Source: JACMLD01 sp044223995 (GTDB taxonomy: Bacteria; Bacteroidota; Bacteroidia; Chitinophagales; Chitinophagaceae). From it: a stretch of 64,000 nucleotides of DNA. The notes under the pieces were generated by a model. It had not been told where the DNA came from, made no database searches, and worked only from the letters and a program-made list of their open reading frames with translations. Each line of letters begins with the position of its first letter. Positions within the stretch are counted from its first letter, which is position 1. The stretch lies in the NCBI GenBank assembly GCA_044223995.1, contig JBGALE010000001.1, positions 434,001 to 498,000 on the forward strand, written 5' to 3'. Both the position numbers and the translations under genes were made by a program. Below, in pieces: positions 26,075 to 33,992 of the stretch.

Positions 26075-27355
26075 TTGACAACTGAATCAGGAAACATATC
26101 AAAAATGGTTGACCACCTTTTCAGGCATGAGGCTGGTAAAATCATATCTGTCCTGACGGGTGTTTTTGGAACTGACAATATTGAACTGGCGGAGGATGTT
26201 GTACAGGACTCGCTGATAGAGGCATTGGAACAATGGCAATACAGGGGTATACCGGATAACCCTACCGCATGGCTGTACCGGGTAGCAAAAAACAAGGCCC
26301 TCAATATCATCAACAGGAAAAGTTATCACCGTGCTTATCAAAGTGAAACAGCGCACCTCCTTCGCGCTGAAAATAATACAACACCTGCCATGGATCTTTC
26401 TTTTTCCGATCAGGAAATTCAGGACGACCAGTTAAGAATGATTTTTACCTGTTGCCACCCGGCTATATCTCCCGATTCACAGATTGCACTGGCTTTAAAA
26501 ACACTTTGTGGATTCAGTATTCCTGAGATTGCAAAAGCATTTCTTACCTCCGAAGAAAATATAAACAAACGACTGGTAAGGGCCAGGCAAAGTATTCGTG
26601 ATGCGAAAATTCCTTTTGAATTACCACAGGGTACTGCGCTTGAAAAAAGGCTGAACACTGTTGTTGAAACCATTTACCTTTTGTTTAATGAAGGGTACAG
26701 TGCCTCCAAAGGGGATGATGTCATTCGCTATGAGCTATGTGAAGAAGCCATTCGTTTGGCTCAAATTATCATTGCCGACAATACAATACAACACAAGGAG
26801 ATCGTTCATGCATTGACAGCGCTGATGTATATCAATGCTTCCAGGTTCAAAGCGAGGCAGGACAGCGATGGCAATTTGTTGACAATGGAGGAACAGGATC
26901 GTTCTCTTTGGGATACCGCATTACTGGGCATAGGCCTCGGTCATTTATCAGCAGCAACACAAAACGACAGTATCAGTATCTATCACATACTTGCAGCCAT
27001 TTCTGCCCAATACAGCATTGCCCCCGATTATGAGTCAACCGACTGGTCAGGTATTCTTTCGCTGTATGACAATTTGCTGCTCCTCGATAATTCGCCTCTT
27101 ATTTTGCTGAACCGTGCCATCGTTGTGTCAAAAGTGGATGGGCCAAAAAAAGCATTGAACGAACTGGAACAAATCGGGAGCAACAACCTTCTGCAGTCTT
27201 ATTATCTTTTTTATTCTACAAAAGCGGAATTTTATATTCAACTCAGTGATTTCAATAATGCCATTGGATCCCTGGAAAAGGCAATTGATTTGGCGCCCCT
27301 GGCATCTGAAAAGGAACTGCTCAAAAAGAAGGTAAAGCGCTGCCGGGAAAAATAA
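26075..27355 (+). CDS. ECF sigma factor, ECF42-like, with TPR-like C-terminal domain
   Basis: The 426-residue sigma factor has a region 2 (residues 18-80, with AEDVVQDSLIEALEQW and NPTAWLYRVAKNKALNII). Region 4 lies near 142-178 (CGFSIPEIAKAFLTSEENINKRLVRARQSIRDA). A long C-terminal domain (180-426) opens with YLLFNEGYSASKGDD and has helical TPR-like repeats. This extension and the neighbouring YCII-related genes mark the ECF42 group. There, the C-terminal domain, not an anti-sigma factor, is thought to control activity. The TTG at 26075 keeps the conserved ISKMVDHLFRHEAGK; an ATG at 26105 is the alternative start. Three likely target promoters lie just downstream. Confidence 0.9.
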   Translation: MTTESGNISKMVDHLFRHEAGKIISVLTGVFGTDNIELAEDVVQDSLIEALEQWQYRGIPDNPTAWLYRVAKNKALNIINRKSYHRAYQSETAHLLRAENNTTPAMDLSFSDQEIQDDQLRMIFTCCHPAISPDSQIALALKTLCGFSIPEIAKAFLTSEENINKRLVRARQSIRDAKIPFELPQGTALEKRLNTVVETIYLLFNEGYSASKGDDVIRYELCEEAIRLAQIIIADNTIQHKEIVHALTALMYINASRFKARQDSDGNLLTMEEQDRSLWDTALLGIGLGHLSAATQNDSISIYHILAAISAQYSIAPDYESTDWSGILSLYDNLLLLDNSPLILLNRAIVVSKVDGPKKALNELEQIGSNNLLQSYYLFYSTKAEFYIQLSDFNNAIGSLEKAIDLAPLASEKELLKKKVKRCREK

Positions 27356-27366
27356 TTTGAGGCCAG

Positions 27367-27392
27367 GTCCCTTTTTGAGTCACTCGCTTGTC
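27367..27392 (+). promoter_or_regulatory. ECF42-like promoter A, upstream of the first YCII gene
   Basis: GTCC (27367-27370), 17-base spacer starting CTTTTT, TTGTC (27388-27392). It is shared with elements B and C. It lies 26 bases before the ATG at 27418 and begins 12 bases after the sigma gene stop. Confidence 0.65.
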
Positions 27393-27417
27393 ATCGGGTA
27401 TCATCAAAAAAAATTGT

Positions 27418-27777
27418 ATGCGTGAATTTCTTTTACTTATCAGGACCGAAGGTGAATGCTCCGAAAAAATGCCACCTGATCTGCACAAGGTGCACCTTCA
27501 AAAAGTTATTAATTACATTGGAAACCTTAAAAGCACCGGCAGGCTCATCAGTGCACAACCACTGACCATGGTGGGTTCCATCCTGCAGGGCAAAGGCAAC
27601 TCGTTCAAAGACGGCCCTTTCATCGAATCCAAGGAAGTGATAGCAGGGTATTTTCATTTCCGTGCCGACAGCCTGGAGGAGGCTAAGGCTATTGCCCAGG
27701 AACATCCATTATTAACCGATGACGATACAGCAAGAATTGAGGTGCGGGAAATAAAACATGAAGAGGGCATTAACTAA
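27418..27777 (+). CDS. YCII-related (DGPF) domain protein
   Basis: The 119-residue protein has the YCII-related dimeric alpha/beta fold. MREFLLLIRTEGE opens the domain, and FKDGPFIESKEVIAGYFHF contains the DGPF motif that named the family. It ends with ARIEVREI. The biochemical function of DGPF proteins is not settled, but they are the standard partners of ECF42 sigma factors. The start at 27418 is favoured because a TTG at 27388 falls inside the promoter element. A terminator follows the gene. Confidence 0.9.
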   Translation: MREFLLLIRTEGECSEKMPPDLHKVHLQKVINYIGNLKSTGRLISAQPLTMVGSILQGKGNSFKDGPFIESKEVIAGYFHFRADSLEEAKAIAQEHPLLTDDDTARIEVREIKHEEGIN

Positions 27778-27801
27778 TAACTGCTTGTATACCAGGCTTA
27801 C

Positions 27802-27828
27802 AAAGGAGGCAAATCTGCCTCCTTTTTT
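27802..27828 (+). terminator. Intrinsic terminator after the first YCII gene
   Basis: Stem AAAGGAGGCA (27802-27811), loop AATC, stem TGCCTCCTTT (27816-27825), T-run 27823-27828. The next transcript begins at promoter B, 27 bases further on. Confidence 0.9.
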
Positions 27829-27854
27829 ATTTTAAAAATATTTTCCTGCCCCAT

Positions 27855-27880
27855 GTCCCTTTTTATAACGCTGATTTGTC
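27855..27880 (+). promoter_or_regulatory. ECF42-like promoter B, upstream of the first SRPBCC gene
   Basis: GTCC (27855-27858), 17-base spacer CTTTTTATAACGCTGAT, TTGTC (27876-27880). The ATG follows 46 bases downstream, in an AT-rich leader. Confidence 0.7.
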
Positions 27881-27925
27881 AGTATACCAAAACCAACAAT
27901 TCATTCAACTAATAAAAATTAAATT

Positions 27926-28447
27926 ATGAACCTCATTCAAACAAATCAATTTCCGGGAATTTCTCCTGAACAACTTTATCGCGCCTATGTCAACTCGGTA
28001 GAGCATGGTAAAATGACTACCTCCGGAGAAGGTGAAGACAAAACAACATGGTACCGCCCTGGCGCGGGCAATGTTGCAACTGCAAGGGTGGGCGATGAAC
28101 TTCGCTGCTGGGGGTTCAAAGATGAAAATGGCAACCAGGTGTACAACCTGAAGGCAATCTTGCTGGAAGCTGTGCCAAACGAACTCATCGTTCAGACCTG
28201 GAAAAACCTTCCGTTTACATTAGCAACCAATAAAGCACTCAATACAGAGGTACCATCAACGCTTGTGTTGCGCTTCAGGAAAACAGCCTTTGGCTCCGAA
28301 ATTCAAATGGTGCATGCCAATGTTCCCGATTATGAAGTATTTATTGAGCAAACTGGTGAGAGAGACGCATTGGGTAATATCATCAATACACACTGGGGAT
28401 TGCAGTACTGGGAGCCCATGAAAAAATATTTTGGATGTAACCTGTAA
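27926..28447 (+). CDS. SRPBCC (AHSA1/START-like) domain protein
   Basis: The 173-residue protein has the helix-grip SRPBCC fold of the AHSA1 type. An opening strand and helix (FPGISPEQLYRAYVNSVEH) lead to beta strands with LIVQTWKNLPF. The terminal helix starts at HWGLQYWEPMKKYF. Proteins of this fold bind hydrophobic small molecules; the ligand here is unknown. It lies between promoters B and C of the ECF42-like module, so it is probably under the sigma factor's control. A second, diverged SRPBCC gene closes the module. Confidence 0.85.
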   Translation: MNLIQTNQFPGISPEQLYRAYVNSVEHGKMTTSGEGEDKTTWYRPGAGNVATARVGDELRCWGFKDENGNQVYNLKAILLEAVPNELIVQTWKNLPFTLATNKALNTEVPSTLVLRFRKTAFGSEIQMVHANVPDYEVFIEQTGERDALGNIINTHWGLQYWEPMKKYFGCNL

Positions 28448-28451
28448 CCAT

Positions 28452-28477
28452 GTCCTTTTTATAACAGCGCGTTTGTC
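28452..28477 (+). promoter_or_regulatory. ECF42-like promoter C, upstream of the second YCII gene
   Basis: GTCC (28452-28455), 17-base spacer TTTTTATAACAGCGCGT, TTGTC (28473-28477). It begins four bases after the SRPBCC stop and lies 37 bases before the next ATG. The last SRPBCC gene has no copy of its own and is probably read from here. Confidence 0.7.
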
Positions 28478-28513
28478 TACAGATCAAATTATTCAAATAA
28501 AAAACAAATTAAA

Positions 28514-28897
28514 ATGAAAGAGTTTATGTTATTAATCAGAAATGAAGGTGATGGTAAAGCAAACCTTTCACCTGAGCAACAGCAGCAATTCCTTAAAGCC
28601 TGCCAGGTATATATTGAAAACCTGACCGGTAAGGGTCAGCTCAAAAGTGCTCAGCCCTTAATCAGGGAAGGGGTGATTCTTTCTGGTCACGCCAATGCAT
28701 TTACCGAAACCGCAGTAGACAAAACAAAGGAGATCCAGGTTGGCTATTACCATATACTTGCCAACGATTTAGACGAAGCCATTGCCATTGCAAAACGCAA
28801 TCCTGAATTTGCATTCGTCAAAGGTGCGACTATAGAAGTAAGGCCCATCAAGACAATGGAAACATCAACCAATTTTGTTTACCCCACCAAAAAATAA
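28514..28897 (+). CDS. YCII-related domain protein (second copy)
   Basis: The 127-residue protein is a second YCII-related dimeric alpha/beta protein (MKEFMLLIRNEGDGKANLSPEQQQQF; KEIQVGYYHILANDLDEAIAIAKRNPEF; ATIEVRPI). It is paralogous to the gene at 27418, but the DGPF tetrapeptide is replaced by a diverged AVDK-containing segment. It probably shares a transcript with the SRPBCC gene that follows 66 bases later. Confidence 0.9.
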   Translation: MKEFMLLIRNEGDGKANLSPEQQQQFLKACQVYIENLTGKGQLKSAQPLIREGVILSGHANAFTETAVDKTKEIQVGYYHILANDLDEAIAIAKRNPEFAFVKGATIEVRPIKTMETSTNFVYPTKK

Positions 28898-28963
28898 TCA
28901 GTAACCGCTTTCGCTCGCATGCCTATAAGGCGAATGTTTGCGTAAAGCACAAAAATTAATATT

Positions 28964-29380
28964 ATGGCAACGATCATTCAAGAAGTAGTATTTAAAAATA
29001 CAAAGACCAGTCAATTGTACCAGCTTTATATGGATGCAACATTACATGGTATGATCACCAACAGTAAAGTGACCATTGGGGAGAAGCCCGGAAGTAAACT
29101 TAAAGTATTTGATGGTTATATTACCGGTAAGACATTGCAGACTGTAAAAAATAAATTAGTCGTACAGCAATGGTTCGGTGCTGATTGGGGACAGGGCGCA
29201 GAAGATTCAGTATTTGTTTTATCATTTGAACAAAAGGGAAAAGATGCGGTGCTAAATGTATTTCACGGCAATGTGCCCGACGATAAAGCTGCCGGGCTTG
29301 ACAAAGGCTGGCATGATCATTATTGGGAGCCCTGGAAGATGTACCTGGCAGGCAGGGAAATAAAGAGACCGGGCAAGTAG
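28964..29380 (+). CDS. SRPBCC domain protein (second copy)
   Basis: The 138-residue AHSA1/SRPBCC-like protein starts with TIIQEVVFKNTKTSQLYQLYMDATLH. It has the strand motif VVQQWFGADWGQGAEDSVFVLSF and ends with the helix WHDHYWEPWKMYL. It is diverged from the gene at 27926 but has the same domain order, so the module carries two YCII/SRPBCC pairs. The ligand is unknown. Confidence 0.85.
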   Translation: MATIIQEVVFKNTKTSQLYQLYMDATLHGMITNSKVTIGEKPGSKLKVFDGYITGKTLQTVKNKLVVQQWFGADWGQGAEDSVFVLSFEQKGKDAVLNVFHGNVPDDKAAGLDKGWHDHYWEPWKMYLAGREIKRPGK

Positions 29381-29519
29381 TCATTATTTTGAACACGCTT
29401 TGCTGTGTCGTGCTACTTTGTTTTCATAAAAAATCCTGTTTTTCCGGGAGCACTGGCCCATTGGTCAAACCGTACTTTCATAGTATTATCTATGTTTTTA
29501 CCCTCAAATGAATTGTATT

Positions 29520-30890
29520 ATGAAAGTTGCAGTTATACTTTGTTTGCTGTGTGCATTGGCAGTACAGTCCTCTGCGCAAAAAGAAATATTCGATATCGTA
29601 TCTTTCAACGCGCCAGGCGGTTGGAAGAAGGAAATGAAAGAAACGGTGGTTGGATATAGTTTTGTAGACAAAAAAGATGGTAGCTGGTGCCAGATTGCTG
29701 TATACAAGAGTACCGGCAGCAAGGGAAATATCGATAAGGATTTTCAGAATGAGTGGAATGAGCTTGTTGCCAAAGTGTACAATATCACCGATCAGCCACA
29801 AACAACAGATATCCCGGAAAACGGAGGCTGGAAGACCAAAGCAGGAACCGGTAAATTTATTTTCAATAATAAACCAGCGGCTGCAATGCTGACGACGATT
29901 AGTGGTTTTGGAAAATGTGTAAGTATCGTGGCTACCACTGCAGATGAACGTTACCTGGAGAACATCCAGGATTTAATGGCTTCTGTTGAATTAATTAAAC
30001 CGGAGTCCAATAATAATAACAGCAATTTATCCCAGTCTTCTGCTCCCGTGAACCAGGACAGTTATGTTTCACTAACCACCAATTTTGATGACGGATGGAC
30101 CAGCACAGTTCAAAACGACTGGATACTGGTAACTAAAAACGATATTAAAGTGTATGTATGGTATGCACTTCCCTACGATTATAAAATTTTTACCGGAACA
30201 GGGGTGGTGGACAGGGATTATTACTGGGATAACTATGTATCGAAATATTTCAACATTGAATCAAAGCAATATAAGGACAACGGGGAAGTAATCGGCTCCT
30301 TAAAGCCAACCTATGTAGAAGGATGGGCTACTGACAAACAAACTGGTGAAAGGAGGTTTGTGGGTATGCGGCTGGACATTTCTCCCAACACAGCCTATAT
30401 CACCATTGGCTCGGCCAAAGATGAAGCTTCTTTATGGCAGCAGTTTCCAAAGGCAAATGGCGGAAGCTTTGCACCTTCTGAACTTTCGGCAATGAGTGGT
30501 TATAATAAATTTGCTGTAAGTGTGCATGATATTGCCGGAACCTGGCAGGATGGAGTCTCTTCCGCCATGCAATGGTATTATTCCACACCCAGCGGTTATG
30601 AAGGATATGCCGGCATGACGGTTGCTGCCAGGAGCGCCACCTTTAACTTTAATGCTGATGGTAGTTATACCAGCATTCACAATGGTGCCACCGGCAGCGT
30701 TGGGGCAATGTCTACTTTTCAGCAAAACTATAAAGGCAAGTACACACTTTCCAACTGGAACCTTACTGCTACCAATCGTTTCGAGGGAAAAACCGAAAGT
30801 TTTGACGCATGGTTTAAAATGGTGCGGGGCGGAAAGTTATTGTGCCTGAAAACCGGCGGCATGGTATACACGCTGGTCAGAACAAAATAG
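29520..30890 (+). CDS. Secreted modular protein with lipocalin-like C-terminus
   Basis: The 456-residue protein begins with a clear signal peptide (MKVAVILCLLCALAVQSSAQ). Residues of about 20-160 form a beta-rich domain (FNAPGGWKKEMKETVVGYSFVDKKDGSWCQIAVY). A Ser/Asn linker and a second domain follow (near 180-320, TTNFDDGWTSTVQNDWILV). A C-terminal domain from IAGTWQDG looks lipocalin-like (ATFNFNADGSYTSIH; YKGKYTLSNWNLTATNRFEG). The function is unknown. An ATG 12 bases upstream (29508) would add MNCI. A hairpin before the convergent isomerase gene closes this region. Confidence 0.75.
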   Translation: MKVAVILCLLCALAVQSSAQKEIFDIVSFNAPGGWKKEMKETVVGYSFVDKKDGSWCQIAVYKSTGSKGNIDKDFQNEWNELVAKVYNITDQPQTTDIPENGGWKTKAGTGKFIFNNKPAAAMLTTISGFGKCVSIVATTADERYLENIQDLMASVELIKPESNNNNSNLSQSSAPVNQDSYVSLTTNFDDGWTSTVQNDWILVTKNDIKVYVWYALPYDYKIFTGTGVVDRDYYWDNYVSKYFNIESKQYKDNGEVIGSLKPTYVEGWATDKQTGERRFVGMRLDISPNTAYITIGSAKDEASLWQQFPKANGGSFAPSELSAMSGYNKFAVSVHDIAGTWQDGVSSAMQWYYSTPSGYEGYAGMTVAARSATFNFNADGSYTSIHNGATGSVGAMSTFQQNYKGKYTLSNWNLTATNRFEGKTESFDAWFKMVRGGKLLCLKTGGMVYTLVRTK

Positions 30891-31015
30891 AACAGGATAA
30901 TTGTAAGTATATGAAGAAATTCCTGATACTATTTAATTAACCCAACTGAAAGAATCGATAAATAAAAAATAAATAGCCGGTATGTTGCCTGCTGAAAAAA
31001 AGTAATTATAAAAAT

Positions 31016-31037
31016 AATGGCGGGGTTCCCCGCCATT
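31016..31037 (-). terminator. Terminator hairpin at the convergent junction
   Basis: AATGGCGGGG (31016-31025) and CCCCGCCATT (31028-31037) are perfect inverted arms. On the minus strand the stem is followed by a T-rich run (31015 downwards), so it fits the isomerase gene. On the plus strand there is no T-run. Confidence 0.7.
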
Positions 31038-31066
31038 TACCGATAAATAAAAATTGATACCTCCGT

Positions 31067-31936
31067 TTACATGGCATGTATAAACGTAGCACTGGCTTTA
31101 AATTTGTCTAGGTTCATTTCTACAAAGAAATTTTTAACACCACCAGTTTTAGCTGCGGTAAAAAATTCTTTCCAGTCAATCACTCCCTGGCCAACTGCTA
31201 CTTCTTTTTTGTCGCTGGTCCAATCAGATAAATGTGCAGAGATAAACCTGCCGGGATATTTTTTAAAATAATCCGCCGCCTTGTATCCGAGGTTGATCAC
31301 TTCTGTTTGAAACTGCATTTTTACCAGGCCGGGATCAAAGCTACTCATCAGTGCGTCATAAATCAATTGGCCCTCCAGTTGTGCAAATTCAAACTCATGG
31401 TTGTGAAAAGCTGCCTGCATGCCGGCTGCCTTTATTTTTTCTGCTGCTTTATTGAATTTAACCGCGGCATCCTGGTAATCTTTGATGGTAGCTGTTTTTG
31501 GCAGCCAGAAAGTGGAACAAATCATTTGCGTAAGCCCGAGTTGTTGTGCAAACTCAATGCTGGCATCCAGTTTATCCGGCGCAAACTCACCAAAACCAAA
31601 ATGACAGCTTGGGCAACTCAATCCCGCATCGGTGATGGTACTTTTTATATCTGCCGTTTTCATTTTTGCAATCGGGCCAAACCCTATGGTGGCATAGCCC
31701 TGCGGCGAACACATCTCAATTAATTTGTAGCCATACCCTGCCATCATTTTTAAAGTAGGGCCAAAATCTTTCGACAGCATATCGCGAACTGTCCAGGACT
31801 GAAAGCCAAGTGCCATATCTTTCATGGCACTATTGCCCTGTGCAAACAGTGAACGGGGAATATGCGACAGCGCAATTGCAGCGCCCAATCCATACGATGC
31901 AGTGGTGATAAATGATCTCCTGTTTGTTTTTTTCAT
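31067..31936 (-). CDS. Exported sugar phosphate isomerase/epimerase-like TIM-barrel protein
   Basis: The 289-residue protein carries a Tat-type signal (NRRSFITTASYGLGAAIAL, cleavage near residue 32). Its xylose-isomerase-like TIM barrel (AP endonuclease 2 fold) shows LGFQSWTVRDM and AFHNHEFEF, whose His-Asn-His-Glu group fits the metal site. A late Glu lies in FFVEMNLDKF. Such exported proteins are often encoded with Gfo/Idh/MocA oxidoreductases and act on keto-sugars or inositol-like compounds; the substrate is not known. It lies 31 bases after the oxidoreductase gene, in one operon. Confidence 0.85.
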   Translation of the reverse strand: MKKTNRRSFITTASYGLGAAIALSHIPRSLFAQGNSAMKDMALGFQSWTVRDMLSKDFGPTLKMMAGYGYKLIEMCSPQGYATIGFGPIAKMKTADIKSTITDAGLSCPSCHFGFGEFAPDKLDASIEFAQQLGLTQMICSTFWLPKTATIKDYQDAAVKFNKAAEKIKAAGMQAAFHNHEFEFAQLEGQLIYDALMSSFDPGLVKMQFQTEVINLGYKAADYFKKYPGRFISAHLSDWTSDKKEVAVGQGVIDWKEFFTAAKTGGVKNFFVEMNLDKFKASATFIHAM

Positions 31937-31967
31937 AATGCTTTATTTAATCGTGTAACCATTATTG

Positions 31968-33566
31968 TTAGATAGTCGCAGGGTCCCAGCCCGTCCTGTA
32001 TTCACGCGCCAAATATTTATTGGCATCGGCTACATTGGTAATCTTCAGGCTGGCAGCATCATACTTGAGCAGCTTACCTGTTCGCAGGGCCACTGCATAT
32101 AAATTGATTGCTTCCGTGATAAACTCTGCTTCGCGAAAATTACCCGGATATTGTTTGCCACTCTTGCAGGCATCAATAAACAATTGCAGCGCTGCTGTTG
32201 ATTTTGCCACCTGGTCGCGGTTGTCGGCAGTTTTATTGGAAGGGGCATCCATTTTGTTTCCGGAGATTATCTGCGGATTTTGCACGTTGAACCCTGCCAG
32301 GATTTTTCCCTTGTCGCCGACAAACATCATTCCTTCTGCGGGTAATTCTTTATTGGCTTCTATCAGTTCGGCAGGAATCGGTGGCCGCATGCCGCCATCG
32401 TACCAGCAAAGGTCAACTGCCGGTCTTGATCCTTTGGCCGGATATTTAAAACGAACAGAACTTGCCATCGGGAATGAAAAATTATTATTGATTTGAAATG
32501 GCACCGGGTCATGCATGCCACAAACGTGACTGAGGTTCGGCTCAATGATGGTTGGGCTTTCCAATTGCAATGCATTGAACACGGTCCATAAACTATAATG
32601 ACCCATATCTGCCATTGAACCGCCACCGAAATCGTACCACCCGCGAAATACCATGTTTGTATAGTTGGGATGATAAGGACGATTTGCTTCAGGTCCAAGC
32701 CAAAGATCCCAGTCCAATCCATTCGGCACGGGTGGTGTATCTGTGGGCAATGATGGATATTGCGGCCAAACAGGACGGTTGGTCCAGTTGTGTACTTCTG
32801 TCAGTTTGCCAATGGCGCCGGCATTGATCCACGACATCACTGTTTCCATAGAACCATTGGAATCCCAGGGGATCAAATGTGTAATGACTTTGCTGTTGCG
32901 TGCCATTTCGATGGCTTTTTTTCCTTCCAGCAAACGGTTTGACAAAGGCTTATGAACGAGTACATGTTTGCCGCGTTTCATAGCAGCCATGGACAAAACG
33001 CCATGCAAATGATCGGGCGTCATTATTTTTACCGCATCCAGGTCTTTCTCCTTGTCCAGTAACTCACGTGCATCTGCATACGCAGTACAACCCTTGAATT
33101 TTAATTCGGGATGGACATTTGCATAAAAAGTATCTACAATAGATTTACCATTGTCTCTTCCTCCCGGAATGGTATTGTCGCCACCGGAAACCCAGTCGGG
33201 GTTTTTAATGGCGGTCCTGATTTCATTGCGGAGCCAGTCTTTGGCCCAGTCTTTATAACCGATGGCTTCCTTGGCAGGATCACAAACCGCTACTATTTGA
33301 AACTGGGGTATGGCCAGCATGGGCAGCAGTTCCCTGATTCCCTGTGTGCCGATCCCGATATAGGCCAGTGTTATCTTATCGCTTGGCGCAATAAAATTTC
33401 TTCCACCCAGCACATGCCTTGGAACAATGGTAAATGCCACAGCAGAAGACGCCATTAATTCTACAAATTTCCGGCGGCTCATATCTTTTTGCCGGATGGG
33501 TGCAGCGATTGTTTGATCCTGTTGAAAATCCTGCGCGGAAACATTTTGGGAAATGTCCTTTTTCAT
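31968..33566 (-). CDS. Exported Gfo/Idh/MocA family oxidoreductase
   Basis: The 532-residue enzyme has a twin-arginine signal after a longer N-terminus (SRRKFVELMASSAVAFTIV, Arg-Arg near residues 30-31). The NAD-binding Rossmann fold follows, with ITLAYIGIGTQGI. HVLVHKPLS supplies the conserved Lys of the EKP-like motif (here HKP), and RGWYDFGGGSMADMGHY is typical of the exported subgroup. These enzymes oxidise or epimerise sugars, inositols or glycosides with a bound NAD(H). The ATG at 33566 is preferred over an upstream start 114 bases earlier that adds unrelated residues. It is co-transcribed with the isomerase. Confidence 0.9.
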   Translation of the reverse strand: MKKDISQNVSAQDFQQDQTIAAPIRQKDMSRRKFVELMASSAVAFTIVPRHVLGGRNFIAPSDKITLAYIGIGTQGIRELLPMLAIPQFQIVAVCDPAKEAIGYKDWAKDWLRNEIRTAIKNPDWVSGGDNTIPGGRDNGKSIVDTFYANVHPELKFKGCTAYADARELLDKEKDLDAVKIMTPDHLHGVLSMAAMKRGKHVLVHKPLSNRLLEGKKAIEMARNSKVITHLIPWDSNGSMETVMSWINAGAIGKLTEVHNWTNRPVWPQYPSLPTDTPPVPNGLDWDLWLGPEANRPYHPNYTNMVFRGWYDFGGGSMADMGHYSLWTVFNALQLESPTIIEPNLSHVCGMHDPVPFQINNNFSFPMASSVRFKYPAKGSRPAVDLCWYDGGMRPPIPAELIEANKELPAEGMMFVGDKGKILAGFNVQNPQIISGNKMDAPSNKTADNRDQVAKSTAALQLFIDACKSGKQYPGNFREAEFITEAINLYAVALRTGKLLKYDAASLKITNVADANKYLAREYRTGWDPATI

Positions 33567-33718
33567 ATAGCAGTATTTAATAGTGAAAGAGAAGTCACTA
33601 AAGTTACTGTTTTTTGCAGGTTTAAACAGGGGCTTTTTACGGGTGGGGAAACAAAAGAGCATCCGTTTTATTGGGTACACCTAAAATTGGATTATATTAG
33701 GTGAAAATTTATTTATAT

Positions 33719-33952
33719 ATGGCTATCCAAACCAAACCCAACCGCTTTAAATCATTGCTGGTGGCCAGCGCCATCATCCTCTTCGCAGCCGTGTACAGTT
33801 GCAGCAACGGTGCAGATAAAAAGGATGAGCCTGCTGCCACTAAAGACACAACTGCTGCTCCGACACCAGCTGTGACTACAGACACGACTAAGACTGATAC
33901 CAGTGGAAAGGGAACGCAAACGCCGCCACCCCCACCGCCCAAACAAAATTAA
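33719..33952 (+). CDS. Small lipoprotein with Thr/Pro-rich tail
   Basis: The 77-residue protein has a lipoprotein signal (RFKSLLVASAIILFAAVYSC, Cys near residue 27). The mature part of about 50 residues is low-complexity Ala/Thr/Asp/Lys and ends in six prolines and KQN. There is no recognisable domain, so it may be a surface spacer or a wall-associated peptide. A GTG at 33701 is an alternative start. It is divergent from the oxidoreductase gene and convergent with the TPR gene. Confidence 0.7.
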   Translation: MAIQTKPNRFKSLLVASAIILFAAVYSCSNGADKKDEPAATKDTTAAPTPAVTTDTTKTDTSGKGTQTPPPPPPKQN

Positions 33953-33992
33953 CGAACACCTTATTCGCATCGTTGATGTCAGTGAAAGGAAT

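Noticed and set aside
33701..33718. GTG start for the small lipoprotein
   Set aside because: The ATG at 33719 gives a better lipoprotein signal, and the added residues are not typical.
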